Source of the DNA: Planctomycetaceae bacterium
GTDB lineage: Bacteria > Planctomycetota > Planctomycetia > Pirellulales > Thermoguttaceae
Length of the DNA: 15,060 nucleotides
NCBI GenBank assembly: GCA_031261125.1
Contig: JAISJZ010000330.1
Span: 1 to 15,060, forward strand
Direction: 5' to 3'
A model generated the notes under the pieces. That model saw only the letters and a program-made list of their open reading frames with translations. It made no database searches and was not told where the DNA came from. The position numbers and the translations under genes are program-made. Shown piece by piece: positions 7,220-14,137 of this stretch (position 1 is the stretch's first letter; every line of letters begins with the position of its first letter).

Positions 7220-8113
7220 ATGCCTATTCCTGAATGTGTCGGTCTCATTGCCGGATGGGGACGCTATCCGATTTACCTTGCCGAATCCCTAAAACGGCAA
7301 GGAACGGGGGTTTACTGTCTCGGCATCGTTAATCACGCCGACCCGATATTGAAAAATATCTGCGATGAGTGGCATCCGCTTGGTTTGGGACGGTTGAACA
7401 CAGCGTTCCGTTTTTTCCGCAAACATAAATTGATGCACGGGACAATGGCGGGGAAAATTAACAAAAAGTTGCTGCTCGACCCGCTGCTTATTTGGAGGCA
7501 ACTGCCGGACTTTTATACGCTGCGGACGTTTATGCCGATGTTTCTTACCCGGCGGAAGGACTGCAAAGACGATACGCTGCTGACAACCGTTGTCAATGCG
7601 TTCGGACAAAACGGAATTCGACTTTTGCCCGGTACCGACCTCGTACCGGATTTACTCGTGAAACGGCAAAAATTGACACGCCGCGGTCCGAATGCCGCAG
7701 AATGGAAAGACATTTGTTTCGGCTGGCAACTGGCGAAAGAAATGGGACGGCTGGATGTCGGTCAAAGCGTTTGCGTCCGTAATCAGGCGGTTCTCGCCGT
7801 GGAAGCGATTGAAGGAACGGACGAGTGCATTCGCCGCGCCGGTTCATTAAATCCGGCAAAAGGATTCGTGGTAGTGAAAGCGGCAAAACCGCAGCAAGAT
7901 ATGCGGTTTGACGTTCCGACGTTCGGTTTGTTGACGTTGCAAACGATGTACGAATCCGGTGCGAGAGCGTTGGCGATTGAGGCGGACAGGACGATTTTTA
8001 TTGACCGGCAGGATGTCGTGGATTTTGCGAACCTGCACAACATTGTGATTGTGTCGATTCACGAGGAGGATTGTGAGCGGGAGAAGTCGCCGTTTGCGGA
8101 GTTTCCGTCCTGA
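7220..8113 (+). CDS. lpxI: UDP-2,3-diacylglucosamine diphosphatase LpxI
   Basis: This 297-residue protein fits the LpxI (DUF1009) family in length and motifs. The N-terminus has GLIAGWGRYPIYLAES (8-23), the family nucleotide-side motif. Residues 117-121 carry DDTLL, equivalent to the conserved acidic motif in the middle. The hallmark C-terminal segment KPQQDMRFDVPTFG spans 223-236; Asp227 and Asp231 lie in the stretch that contains the catalytic aspartate in characterised LpxI. LpxI hydrolyses UDP-2,3-diacylglucosamine to lipid X and UMP in the cytoplasm, the fourth step of lipid A synthesis, in bacteria lacking LpxH. Its presence indicates a lipid A-bearing outer membrane. LpxI often sits with lpxA/lpxB; here it stands alone after a flagellin, 47 bp downstream and on the same strand. 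Confidence 0.93.
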   Translation: MPIPECVGLIAGWGRYPIYLAESLKRQGTGVYCLGIVNHADPILKNICDEWHPLGLGRLNTAFRFFRKHKLMHGTMAGKINKKLLLDPLLIWRQLPDFYTLRTFMPMFLTRRKDCKDDTLLTTVVNAFGQNGIRLLPGTDLVPDLLVKRQKLTRRGPNAAEWKDICFGWQLAKEMGRLDVGQSVCVRNQAVLAVEAIEGTDECIRRAGSLNPAKGFVVVKAAKPQQDMRFDVPTFGLLTLQTMYESGARALAIEADRTIFIDRQDVVDFANLHNIVIVSIHEEDCEREKSPFAEFPS

Positions 8114-8233
8114 CCCCGAATTCTTGTATGCCGCAAGGTACTCCCCAAAACCTATTTTTTACTCAAAAAAATAAAAAAGGAGGATTTTTCTTCATTTTTC
8201 TTTTTTTTAAGGAGTTTTTAGAAACTCCCTGTA
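8114..8233. other. Convergent intergenic region with A/T tracts and a short hairpin
   Basis: lpxI and the minus-strand gene at 8234 end on either side of these 120 bases. An A-rich block (8165-8178) can pair with a T-rich block (about 8195-8208), with a GGAGG stretch and other T-rich sequence between them; read on the plus strand this ends in a T run. A second hairpin, GGAGTTT (8211-8217) and AAACTCC (8222-8228) with loop TTAG, has no U tract on its 3' side on either strand. The first element could act as a weak, possibly bidirectional terminator. The short reading frame at 8128-8409 is not supported as a gene because it runs into the opposing gene. Confidence 0.35.
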
Positions 8234-8917
8234 TTACAATGTCTCGTCTAATCCCAGCGTTGTCTGAAGTTGCCGGAATTGCCGCTCATAATCGTTTCGG
8301 GTTGTGTGAATGTGTTCCGCTTCCGTCAGAAATTGGAGCGTTTCGTCTTTCTGAATACCGTGCCGTTGCAGAATCTTTTCAAACACGTTCAAGTTTTCGG
8401 CATAGATGATAAGAAGTTTGTGTTCGTCAAACTGAACTTCCGCAGCCGTTGCCGGATTCAGAACGGCAACACCGGTGCAGCCGTCATTAAGAATCATTTC
8501 TTCGCATTCATAGAGAAAACTTTTGAGAATCGGTAAGTCAATCTGTTCCCGGTACAAATCGGTATGTCTGCCGTTGTTCCGGCGGTGCGATGTTTCCAAA
8601 ACGGCATCGACAGTACTGCCGAGCGGGTCAAGCAGGTCAATAAAGGTATCGAACAGGTCTTCGGCGGAAACAGAAGCGATGAGTACCGGTACCGGATTCT
8701 GCATTCCTTCACCGGTATAGTGTTCTGTACGGTATCCCTGCCGCGGGATAATGTTCAAATCAAATGATGGTCGCACAGCATTACTCAATGTAAAATTGCC
8801 GTACTTTGCAACGGTTAAATGCGATTCGAGTTCCAATTTCGGAATTCGGTCGAATTCGTTTGAAAAAAACGTGTTATCCCGAAGGACATTGCGGTAAAAA
8901 TGTTTAAGCGAACCCAT
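8234..8917 (-). CDS. Conserved-looking cytoplasmic protein of unknown function
   Basis: I do not recognise a named family in this 227-residue protein. It has no signal peptide and no membrane segment, is rich in Asp, Glu, Leu and Asn, and should be soluble. The middle holds a Ser- and Asp-rich stretch (ASVSAEDLFDTFIDLLDPLGS, about 81-101). It is followed by an ordered run with features typical of a conserved domain: VLETSH (105-110), DLYREQIDLP (119-128), a LYECEEMILNDG segment (134-145) and VQFDEHKLLIIYA (160-172). The C-terminus is helical and charged (about 178-227). This regularity, the intact frame and normal codon use argue for a real gene, perhaps restricted to its lineage. The ATG at 8917 has no clear ribosome binding site. 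It is the last minus-strand gene before the convergent boundary and is separated from the SGNH gene by 239 bp, so it probably has its own promoter. Confidence 0.7.
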   Translation of the reverse strand: MGSLKHFYRNVLRDNTFFSNEFDRIPKLELESHLTVAKYGNFTLSNAVRPSFDLNIIPRQGYRTEHYTGEGMQNPVPVLIASVSAEDLFDTFIDLLDPLGSTVDAVLETSHRRNNGRHTDLYREQIDLPILKSFLYECEEMILNDGCTGVAVLNPATAAEVQFDEHKLLIIYAENLNVFEKILQRHGIQKDETLQFLTEAEHIHTTRNDYERQFRQLQTTLGLDETL

Positions 8918-9156
8918 TGGAATAGCGGGTAGTGGATAAAGGATGTCGGCTGCGAGCAGTAAATGCAGTGAACGTAAATGAAGAACCTCTCGCCTCTGAC
9001 ATAAATTTAGGTTATGTTTTGTTAGTGTATGCTTTGGAACATACTAGAATTTGTCAAAACCGCATACAGAACCGCCGTCAAGATTTTGCCGATTGATATA
9101 ATCGGCAAAATTAGAATTAGAACACCCGTATTATTGATGCTTTGGCTAAACGCCGC
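8918..9156. other. Intergenic spacer between the SGNH hydrolase and the unknown gene
   Basis: No protein or RNA gene is apparent in these 239 bases. They hold the perfect hairpin at 9083-9111. On the minus strand an exact TTGACA (9052-9057) could be a -35 element for the unknown gene, but no acceptable -10 sequence follows at 16-18 bases. An imperfect dyad, TAGTGTATG (9023-9031) and CATACTA (9040-9046), lies just downstream of that TTGACA and could be an operator. The promoter itself is unresolved. Confidence 0.4.
9083..9111. repeat. Perfect 12-bp inverted repeat with 5-base loop
   Basis: ATTTTGCCGATT (9083-9094) pairs exactly with AATCGGCAAAAT (9100-9111) around the loop GATAT. On either strand the stem is followed by A-rich rather than U-rich sequence, so it is not a standard intrinsic terminator. 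It lies 45 bp beyond the SGNH hydrolase stop and could end or stabilise that transcript, or serve as a protein-binding dyad upstream of the unknown gene. Confidence 0.8.
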
Positions 9157-10431
9157 CTAATCAACCAAATCGCCGATGAGCATCAGTTGACCGAACCAAA
9201 CGTTCGTTCCCTGATATTTCGGTTCTTTCAATTCTTTGTCCGGGTCTTTCAACCGGAACGCCACCGATTGCCGGCTCGGCTGGTCGGGGTGAATTTCAAC
9301 CGAGACCGTATGTACGACATTCGGGTCAAGTCCGTCGGCAATCCAAAGTGTTGCCAACCGGTGATAAGTACAGTACGAGTCGAACCGCGGCACCGGCTTC
9401 GCATCGGTCTTGCCGTCAATCGTAATAATCACTTGTCCGCCGTCCGGTCCGAGTAAATCATACACTTTTGCCTGCGAACCTTTGAACTTGAACGTCAATT
9501 TACTGCCCGTGCCGGATGTCCAAATCTGTCCGAGCCGGCTGCCGAATGCCAGTTGTAAACTATTCTTGCCGTCCAATTTCTTCCATTCCCCTTGCAGCAT
9601 TGATTCGGTAATCGGAACAAGTTTTGCTGCTTCCCAGTTGCCGTCAATGAACACCTTGTCCAACTTCGGTTTGTGATGTATCGGTTTAGAATTCTTCATT
9701 GCCTCAATGCTGTCGGCAACCGTTTGCAGATAAATTTCGTGACCGGCATCAAGCGGATGAACACTGTCGTTTGAGAACAAAATCACGCCGTCAAGTGCTT
9801 TTTCACCGGCGAAAAGCAGTTTGCCGGACTTTTCCAATGCCAGAACCGGCACCGCAAAATTGATAGACGGTATGCCGTAGTCGTCCGCCAGTTGTTCCAT
9901 TGCCGACATTGACCGGCAGCAAATTCCTTTCCGCGGGTCAGCAGCCAAAGCCTCTGAAATTGTGTAAGTGAAAATAATGTCGGTCTTCGGATTGTCTTTC
10001 CACGTTTGCCGAACGATGCCTTCCATTGCTTTCCAGATGTTTTCCGGCGGTGCGCCGCCGTCGTTGACGGCAAATTCAACGAACAGCAAATCGGGCTTGT
10101 ACTGCAAAACGTCGTTATGCAAACGGAATACACCCAAGTCGCTGCCGGTGCCGCCAATGGCGGCGTGAATCTCTTCGATTTTCGCTTTTGGAAAATTCTT
10201 TTTGAACCAGTCCATCGTTTTCGGTCGCCAGCCGTCGGCAGCGGTGATGGAACCGCCGAGATACGCAATTTTGACGGTTTCACCGGCATCGAGTTTCGCC
10301 AGAACGTTACCGATGCCGTCCCGCGGACGCAGTTGCTCCATCGGTACCGCTTTGTATTCGGGGACAGCGGCGCAGCAAAATGCCGCAGCAAAGATAAATA
10401 ACACAAACAGGAAGAGTGAACGGTGTTTCAT
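9157..10431 (-). CDS. Secreted SGNH/GDSL-family hydrolase with C-terminal accessory domain
   Basis: Residues 1-22 form a signal peptide (KHR, a hydrophobic core, then AAAFCCAA), so the 424-residue product is exported; the Cys-Cys pair does not make a good lipobox. The SGNH blocks appear in order: GGSIT with nucleophile Ser61 (59-63), block II Gly93/94 in IGGTGSDLG (92-100), block III Asn123 in VEFAVNDGG (118-126), and block V Asp222 and His225 in SNDSVHP (220-226). Residues about 250-424 look like a beta-rich accessory domain, with a GQIWTSGTGSKLTFKFKGS stretch, possibly for carbohydrate contact. SGNH enzymes hydrolyse esters of lipids or acylated sugars; two-domain exported forms are often carbohydrate esterases, but the substrate is not readable here. 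The gene follows queE by 21 bp on the same strand, which suggests co-transcription without an obvious functional link. Confidence 0.85.
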   Translation of the reverse strand: MKHRSLFLFVLFIFAAAFCCAAVPEYKAVPMEQLRPRDGIGNVLAKLDAGETVKIAYLGGSITAADGWRPKTMDWFKKNFPKAKIEEIHAAIGGTGSDLGVFRLHNDVLQYKPDLLFVEFAVNDGGAPPENIWKAMEGIVRQTWKDNPKTDIIFTYTISEALAADPRKGICCRSMSAMEQLADDYGIPSINFAVPVLALEKSGKLLFAGEKALDGVILFSNDSVHPLDAGHEIYLQTVADSIEAMKNSKPIHHKPKLDKVFIDGNWEAAKLVPITESMLQGEWKKLDGKNSLQLAFGSRLGQIWTSGTGSKLTFKFKGSQAKVYDLLGPDGGQVIITIDGKTDAKPVPRFDSYCTYHRLATLWIADGLDPNVVHTVSVEIHPDQPSRQSVAFRLKDPDKELKEPKYQGTNVWFGQLMLIGDLVD

Positions 10432-10452
10432 CTCTACAAAGGGTGCGATGTT

Positions 10453-11136
10453 TTATGTTCGGCGTTTATTGCCGTACCAAACGATTTGCATCCGCGGGCA
10501 ATAACGGTACCCGTGTTCTTCGCAAAACGGGATAATCCAATCGGATTTCCGGTGCATCGTTTCCGTGTCAACCGCCTGCGGCATTATCAAAACCCGGTCG
10601 GCACGAACTCCTTGCAGTTGCGTCAGATATTCGGCAATTTCCGGCAAATCATCCGGGGTATCCGCGACGAATTTCAGTTGATATTCATACCGCAAAATTA
10701 ACTGCTGCACAATATCCGGGCGGGAATACTCCTGTAACGATGCGTTCGGCGGCAATGCGTTTCGCAGTTTCGGACTTATCGACATTAAATCACAAATCAC
10801 CGGTCGGTCGATAATGCCGGACGTTTCAATCGTTATCACATTGTCAAAGTCCTTCAACAATTTCGTTAGTTCAACGATTTCCGGCGAGAGCATCGGTTCG
10901 CCGCCGGTGAGGACGACGTGCGGCAGTTCCAGCAGCAGGACACGTCCGGCAAGTTCATCGGGAGAAAGGTCGGCACCAATACTGCTGTTTTCCGGGTCAA
11001 ATGAATCAGACCGCGCGTAGGGCGTATCACAGTAGCGGCAGCGCAGCGGACAGCCGAGCATTCGGACGAAAACACTGTATTTTCCCGTCCAAAGTCCTTC
11101 GCCTTGTTTGGATTGATATATTTCGAGGACCTGCAT
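10453..11136 (-). CDS. queE: 7-carboxy-7-deazaguanine synthase QueE (radical SAM)
   Basis: The protein has the QueE layout. It opens with MQVLEIYQSKQGEGLWTGK, matching the family N-terminus with the QGEG substrate loop. A CX3CX2C iron-sulfur motif follows (Cys29, Cys33, Cys36, in GCPLRCRYCDTP), then TGGEPML, the SAM-binding GGE motif. The end, YCPRMQIVWYGN, is also characteristic. QueE converts 6-carboxy-5,6,7,8-tetrahydropterin to 7-carboxy-7-deazaguanine for preQ0/queuosine synthesis, using SAM, Mg and a 4Fe-4S cluster. I place the start at the ATG at 11136 (227 residues). The frame stays open to an ATG at 11214 (253 residues), but the extra 26 residues do not fit the family. No queC, queD or queF is next to it. 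It lies 98 bp after the sugar porter and may share its transcript. Confidence 0.93.
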   Translation of the reverse strand: MQVLEIYQSKQGEGLWTGKYSVFVRMLGCPLRCRYCDTPYARSDSFDPENSSIGADLSPDELAGRVLLLELPHVVLTGGEPMLSPEIVELTKLLKDFDNVITIETSGIIDRPVICDLMSISPKLRNALPPNASLQEYSRPDIVQQLILRYEYQLKFVADTPDDLPEIAEYLTQLQGVRADRVLIMPQAVDTETMHRKSDWIIPFCEEHGYRYCPRMQIVWYGNKRRT

Positions 11137-11174
11137 TACGGCACCGCAAAGGATATTGTTCTTTAATAACCCGG

Positions 11175-11189
11175 TAATCACCGTGATTA
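11175..11189. promoter_or_regulatory. Palindromic dyad upstream of queE
   Basis: TAATCAC (11175-11181) and GTGATTA (11183-11189) are exact reverse complements around a single C. The dyad lies 39 bp upstream of the chosen queE start, in the spacer after the sugar-porter gene. It has the size and symmetry of a regulator-binding site, and could alternatively fold as a 6-bp hairpin with a 3-base loop. No regulator gene is nearby to suggest a ligand. Confidence 0.4.
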
Positions 11190-11226
11190 TCCATAAACAG
11201 CGGACGATTATCAATTAGCCCCCCGC

Positions 11227-11247
11227 CGGCATTACTAAATAATGCCG
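11227..11247. repeat. 8-bp hairpin spanning the sugar-porter stop codon
   Basis: CGGCATTA (11227-11234) pairs with TAATGCCG (11240-11247) around a 5-base loop that contains the TAG stop of the sugar porter. On the minus strand it is followed by GGCGGGGGG and not by a U run, so classical intrinsic termination is unlikely. It may stabilise the 3' end or act as a partial attenuator ahead of queE. Confidence 0.5.
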
Positions 11248-12842
11248 AGTTTTTTCTGCATTTCTTCCAGCGGTACCTGTTTTGTTTCCGGCATCAGGAA
11301 AACGACCCATAAGAGTTGTCCGAACATCATACCCGCGAACACCAAAAAAATATTTGCCGGTCCGAGCAACGCCAACAGCGGCGGAAACAGTTGCGTAATG
11401 AGTGCCGCTAAAATCCAGTGAACAAAGGAACCGAGTGCCTGTCCCTGCGCCCGAACGGTGTTCGGAAAAATTTCGCCGATAAAAACCCAAATACACGCCC
11501 CTTGTCCGAAGGCGTGCGACGCAATGAACAGCATCAAGCCGCCGAGAACAATGATAATACCCGCCAGCGGAACGGTATCTTTTGTTCCGGCACTGTCTTC
11601 GCCCCGGACATCGGCAAGATGTTCGGCTGCCGACCGAACGGCTTCTTCGGCTTCTGTCTGAATCCTGTTGGCTGCGGCGAGGGCTTGTTCCCGAAATATT
11701 TTTTCTTCTTCTGTTTTTGCCGCTTCGAATTCTGCATCTGCGGTTTCAACGTTTGCTTTTGCAGCAGCGAGATTGACGTTTTGAATCGACCTATTGAATT
11801 CCGGTTCATATACAATGAACGCCCCGGCAACAACACATAAACTGGAAATATAACCGAGCGAGCCGGCAAGCATCAGCGTTTTGCGCCCGAATTTGTCGAT
11901 AAGCGGCAGCGCAGCCATTGTGAATACCAGATTCGTAAAACCGATAATCACGGGAAAAAACATCGACAGGTCTTTGCTTGCCCCGGCAATGGTAAAAACC
12001 TTCGGGGCGTAATACAGAATCGCATTGATACCGGACAGTTGATTGAACGCCGCCATACAGATTGCCAGCATTATCGGAAACCGCAGTTTGTAAGTGAACA
12101 GCGATTCTTTGCCGTTTCGTTTTTCTTCTTCGATTGCGTTCTGAATAACTTGAACTTCTTCATCGGCGGTTCGTTCTTTATTCGTTCGGAGGGCTTCGAT
12201 AATTTTCTTTGCCTTTTCCGTTTCACCTTTGCTGATAAGCCATCGGGGACTTTCCGGTACGATAAACAGGAAAAAGAAAAACGCCGCGGCGGGAACGGCT
12301 TCAACGGCGAACATCCACCGCCACGCGGTATCGCCAATGTTCATAGCGGCAATAACGTAGTTGGAAAAGAATGCCAAGAGGATACCGAATACGATATTGA
12401 ATTGGGTTAAAGCAACGAGGAAGCCGCGGCGTTTTGCCGGTGATATTTCGGCAGTGTAAAGCGGCGAAACGACGGACGAGGCACCGACCGCGATGCCGCC
12501 GATAAATCTTGCCCAGAGGAAGAGATGCCAATCGGCGGCGGTGAGCGTTCCGAAGTTCCACGGACAAGCACTGGCAACGGCGGAAACGAAGTAGAACACT
12601 GCCATTATGATAAGCGTCGGTTTTCTGCCGATAATGTTGGACGGAATCTGTGCGGTGGCGGCACCAAGAATTGTGCCGAACAGGGCGGCGGCAACGGTGA
12701 AGCCGAGGTACCAATCGCCGAGAAGAAATTCGGTTTTCAGGGAATCAATGGTACCGGAGATGACGGCGGTATCGAAGCCGAAGAGCAATCCGCCGATAGC
12801 GGCGATTAACGCACTGCGGAGAACAAGAGATGACGGTTTCAT
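11235..12842 (-). CDS. Sugar-porter MFS transporter with helical insertion between TM9 and TM10
   Basis: The 535-residue protein is a twelve-helix major facilitator of the sugar-porter family. Diagnostic motifs are GFDTAVISG in TM1 (22-30), GRKPTLI after TM2 (72-78), PESPRWL at the end of the first half (196-202), QLSGINAILYYAP in TM7 (268-280, the substrate-binding QxSGxN), DKFGRKT (316-322) and PETK near the C-terminus (518-521). Such proteins move hexoses or related sugars across the inner membrane, usually with protons; this one cannot be assigned a substrate. Residues about 345-423, between TM9 and TM10, form a charged Ala/Glu-rich stretch that should be helical and, by standard topology, periplasmic; it accounts for the excess over the usual 450-490 residues. 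No strong ribosome binding site is visible at the ATG (12842). The promoter is probably the duplicated TATAAT element at 12967-12988. Confidence 0.92.
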   Translation of the reverse strand: MKPSSLVLRSALIAAIGGLLFGFDTAVISGTIDSLKTEFLLGDWYLGFTVAAALFGTILGAATAQIPSNIIGRKPTLIIMAVFYFVSAVASACPWNFGTLTAADWHLFLWARFIGGIAVGASSVVSPLYTAEISPAKRRGFLVALTQFNIVFGILLAFFSNYVIAAMNIGDTAWRWMFAVEAVPAAAFFFFLFIVPESPRWLISKGETEKAKKIIEALRTNKERTADEEVQVIQNAIEEEKRNGKESLFTYKLRFPIMLAICMAAFNQLSGINAILYYAPKVFTIAGASKDLSMFFPVIIGFTNLVFTMAALPLIDKFGRKTLMLAGSLGYISSLCVVAGAFIVYEPEFNRSIQNVNLAAAKANVETADAEFEAAKTEEEKIFREQALAAANRIQTEAEEAVRSAAEHLADVRGEDSAGTKDTVPLAGIIIVLGGLMLFIASHAFGQGACIWVFIGEIFPNTVRAQGQALGSFVHWILAALITQLFPPLLALLGPANIFLVFAGMMFGQLLWVVFLMPETKQVPLEEMQKKLGII

Positions 12843-13022
12843 TGGCGTTTTGAAGATAAAATTATGCCCGGTGTTCGCGAGGTCACGGGGGCAGGTTTAA
12901 GCCCGCTCCGCTTCGTCCTTGCTAACCGCCGAACGATTTATCCTTGCCCTTAACATCTTGACCGGCATTATATCAAATCTGCATTATATCAAATTTCCGG
13001 CGGCGGAACAAGTCCCGCTTCT
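12843..13022 (-). other. Spacer and leader upstream of the sugar-porter gene
   Basis: These 180 bases separate the glycan-lipid transferase stop from the sugar-porter start. The part next to the transferase holds the duplicated promoter element. The remaining 120 bases or so would be the 5' untranslated leader. I see no riboswitch signature or terminator in it. Confidence 0.5.
12965..12994 (-). promoter_or_regulatory. Tandem extended -10 promoter elements in a 14-bp direct repeat
   Basis: On the minus strand the sequence TTTGATATAATGC occurs twice, at a 16-bp period; on the plus strand GCATTATATCAAAT is at 12965-12978 and 12981-12994. Each copy contains TGATATAAT, an exact extended -10 (TGnTATAAT), at 12967-12972 and 12983-12988. 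For the upstream copy a TTGTTC (13006-13011) stands 17 bases away as a partial -35. Starts would lie about 115-135 bases before the sugar-porter ATG. Two overlapping promoters or an operator repeat are both possible. Confidence 0.6.
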
Positions 13023-14129
13023 TTACCGTTTATTTCTTGCGGTGTATTCGATGCAGGCAATGAGCAGTATCACAAGAACAGTTTGTCCGAAGACCAGTGT
13101 CGCACCAGCGAAGTCCGTTCGGTATAATAACAACGCACCGCAGCAAGTTACCGCTGTCGTTAAATAAACAAGTAAAACCGCATTCGTCTTAGAAAAACCC
13201 ATATTGACAAGACGATGCGAAAAATGATTCTTATCGCCGGTGAACGGACTTTTGCCGTTGAGCAAACGGATACAAACGACACTGACCGTATCATATACCG
13301 GTACCGCTAATATCAACAACGGAACATAGAGCGTCTGCGGTGTTGTTTCACCGGAAAACGTTGCCGATAACGTCGAAGTTGCCAACAGAAAACCGATGAA
13401 GTACGCCCCGCCGTCGCCCATAAACATCGACGCTCGAAACGGATTATTGTACATCAGAAAACCGCTGATACTGCCGAGCAGCACAAACAGCAGACCGGCA
13501 ATGAAAAACTGCGGCTGCCCCGAAGCCGGATTCGGCGCAAGGAACATTACAACGGTTAAAAACGCTGTACAAACCGCTGCCGTTCCCGCTGATAATCCGT
13601 TCATATTGTCAAGCATATTGAATGAATTCACCAAACCGGTAATCCAAAGTACGCTCAAAATACCGGTCAAAACCGGAACGTCCGCAAACAGCGTCAGTTT
13701 CCAGCCGCAGCAAACGGCAGCAGTTGCAACAAGGAATTGAACAGCAAGCCGGATTTTCCAGTTTAGATTGAACCGGTCGTCAAGCGTTCCGAGAATTAAC
13801 AGAACGGAACCGAGACCGAGCAGTGTCCAAAGTTGTCCGCTGCGGTACCAGATTCCGCTCAAATGAACGGACAGAGCGTCAGGAATCACGGAACGGAATA
13901 AGCCGAATTGCAGAATGAGGAACAGGAAGAGTTGAGCAGCGGCGAAGAAACCGAGAACACCGAAGGCAACACCGAGTCCGCCGCCGGTCGGAAACGGTGT
14001 TGAGTGGATTTTCCGTTCGCCGGGATTATCGACTAATCCGATTTTCGGCGCACAATGCCGGACAGCAAAACAACCGGCACTGCTCAATAAAAATGCAGCC
14101 AGAAAGGCAAACGGAAAAACATAAAGCAT
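13023..14129 (-). CDS. WecA/TagO-type polyprenyl-phosphate sugar-1-phosphate transferase
   Basis: This 368-residue membrane protein belongs to the MraY/WecA/TagO family (GT4-type). About ten hydrophobic helices are visible. Family motifs appear in order: DDRFNLNWKIRLAVQ (an Asp-Asp pair and Lys on a cytoplasmic loop), NSFNMLDNMNGLSAG (corresponding to N-x-x-N-x-x-D-x-x-DGL, with Asn in place of the second Asp), FMGDGGAYFIGF (the GD-G motif), PVYDT and a KNHFSHRL segment (the His-rich HxxHR-type loop). Such enzymes transfer a UDP-sugar phosphate, typically N-acetylhexosamine-1-phosphate, to undecaprenyl phosphate and start O-antigen, teichoic-acid-like or other surface glycans. It starts 8 bp after the stop of the nucleotidyltransferase gene, and its GGAG lies in that gene's end, so the pair is probably one translationally linked operon. 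Confidence 0.9.
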   Translation of the reverse strand: MLYVFPFAFLAAFLLSSAGCFAVRHCAPKIGLVDNPGERKIHSTPFPTGGGLGVAFGVLGFFAAAQLFLFLILQFGLFRSVIPDALSVHLSGIWYRSGQLWTLLGLGSVLLILGTLDDRFNLNWKIRLAVQFLVATAAVCCGWKLTLFADVPVLTGILSVLWITGLVNSFNMLDNMNGLSAGTAAVCTAFLTVVMFLAPNPASGQPQFFIAGLLFVLLGSISGFLMYNNPFRASMFMGDGGAYFIGFLLATSTLSATFSGETTPQTLYVPLLILAVPVYDTVSVVCIRLLNGKSPFTGDKNHFSHRLVNMGFSKTNAVLLVYLTTAVTCCGALLLYRTDFAGATLVFGQTVLVILLIACIEYTARNKR

Positions 14130-14137
14130 AAGGAAAT

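Noticed and set aside
8211..8228. GGAGTTT/AAACTCC hairpin as an intrinsic terminator
   Set aside because: On the plus strand it is followed by CTGTATT and on the minus strand by A-rich sequence, so no U run follows it.
8128..8409. 93-residue plus-strand open frame after lpxI
   Set aside because: Most of it overlaps the better-supported minus-strand gene, and its first part is low-complexity A/T-rich intergenic sequence.
9052..9057. Minus-strand TTGACA as the promoter of the unknown gene
   Set aside because: No acceptable -10 hexamer is found 16-18 bases downstream, so the exact -35 alone is not enough to call a promoter.
11137..11214. N-terminal extension of QueE to the ATG at 11214
   Set aside because: The added residues do not resemble the QueE N-terminus, which begins naturally at the ATG at 11136, and the extension overlaps the dyad region.
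12919..13167. 82-residue plus-strand open frame with hydrophobic content
   Set aside because: It overlaps the 3' end of the lipid-linked transferase gene and the promoter region in antisense and has no supporting motif.
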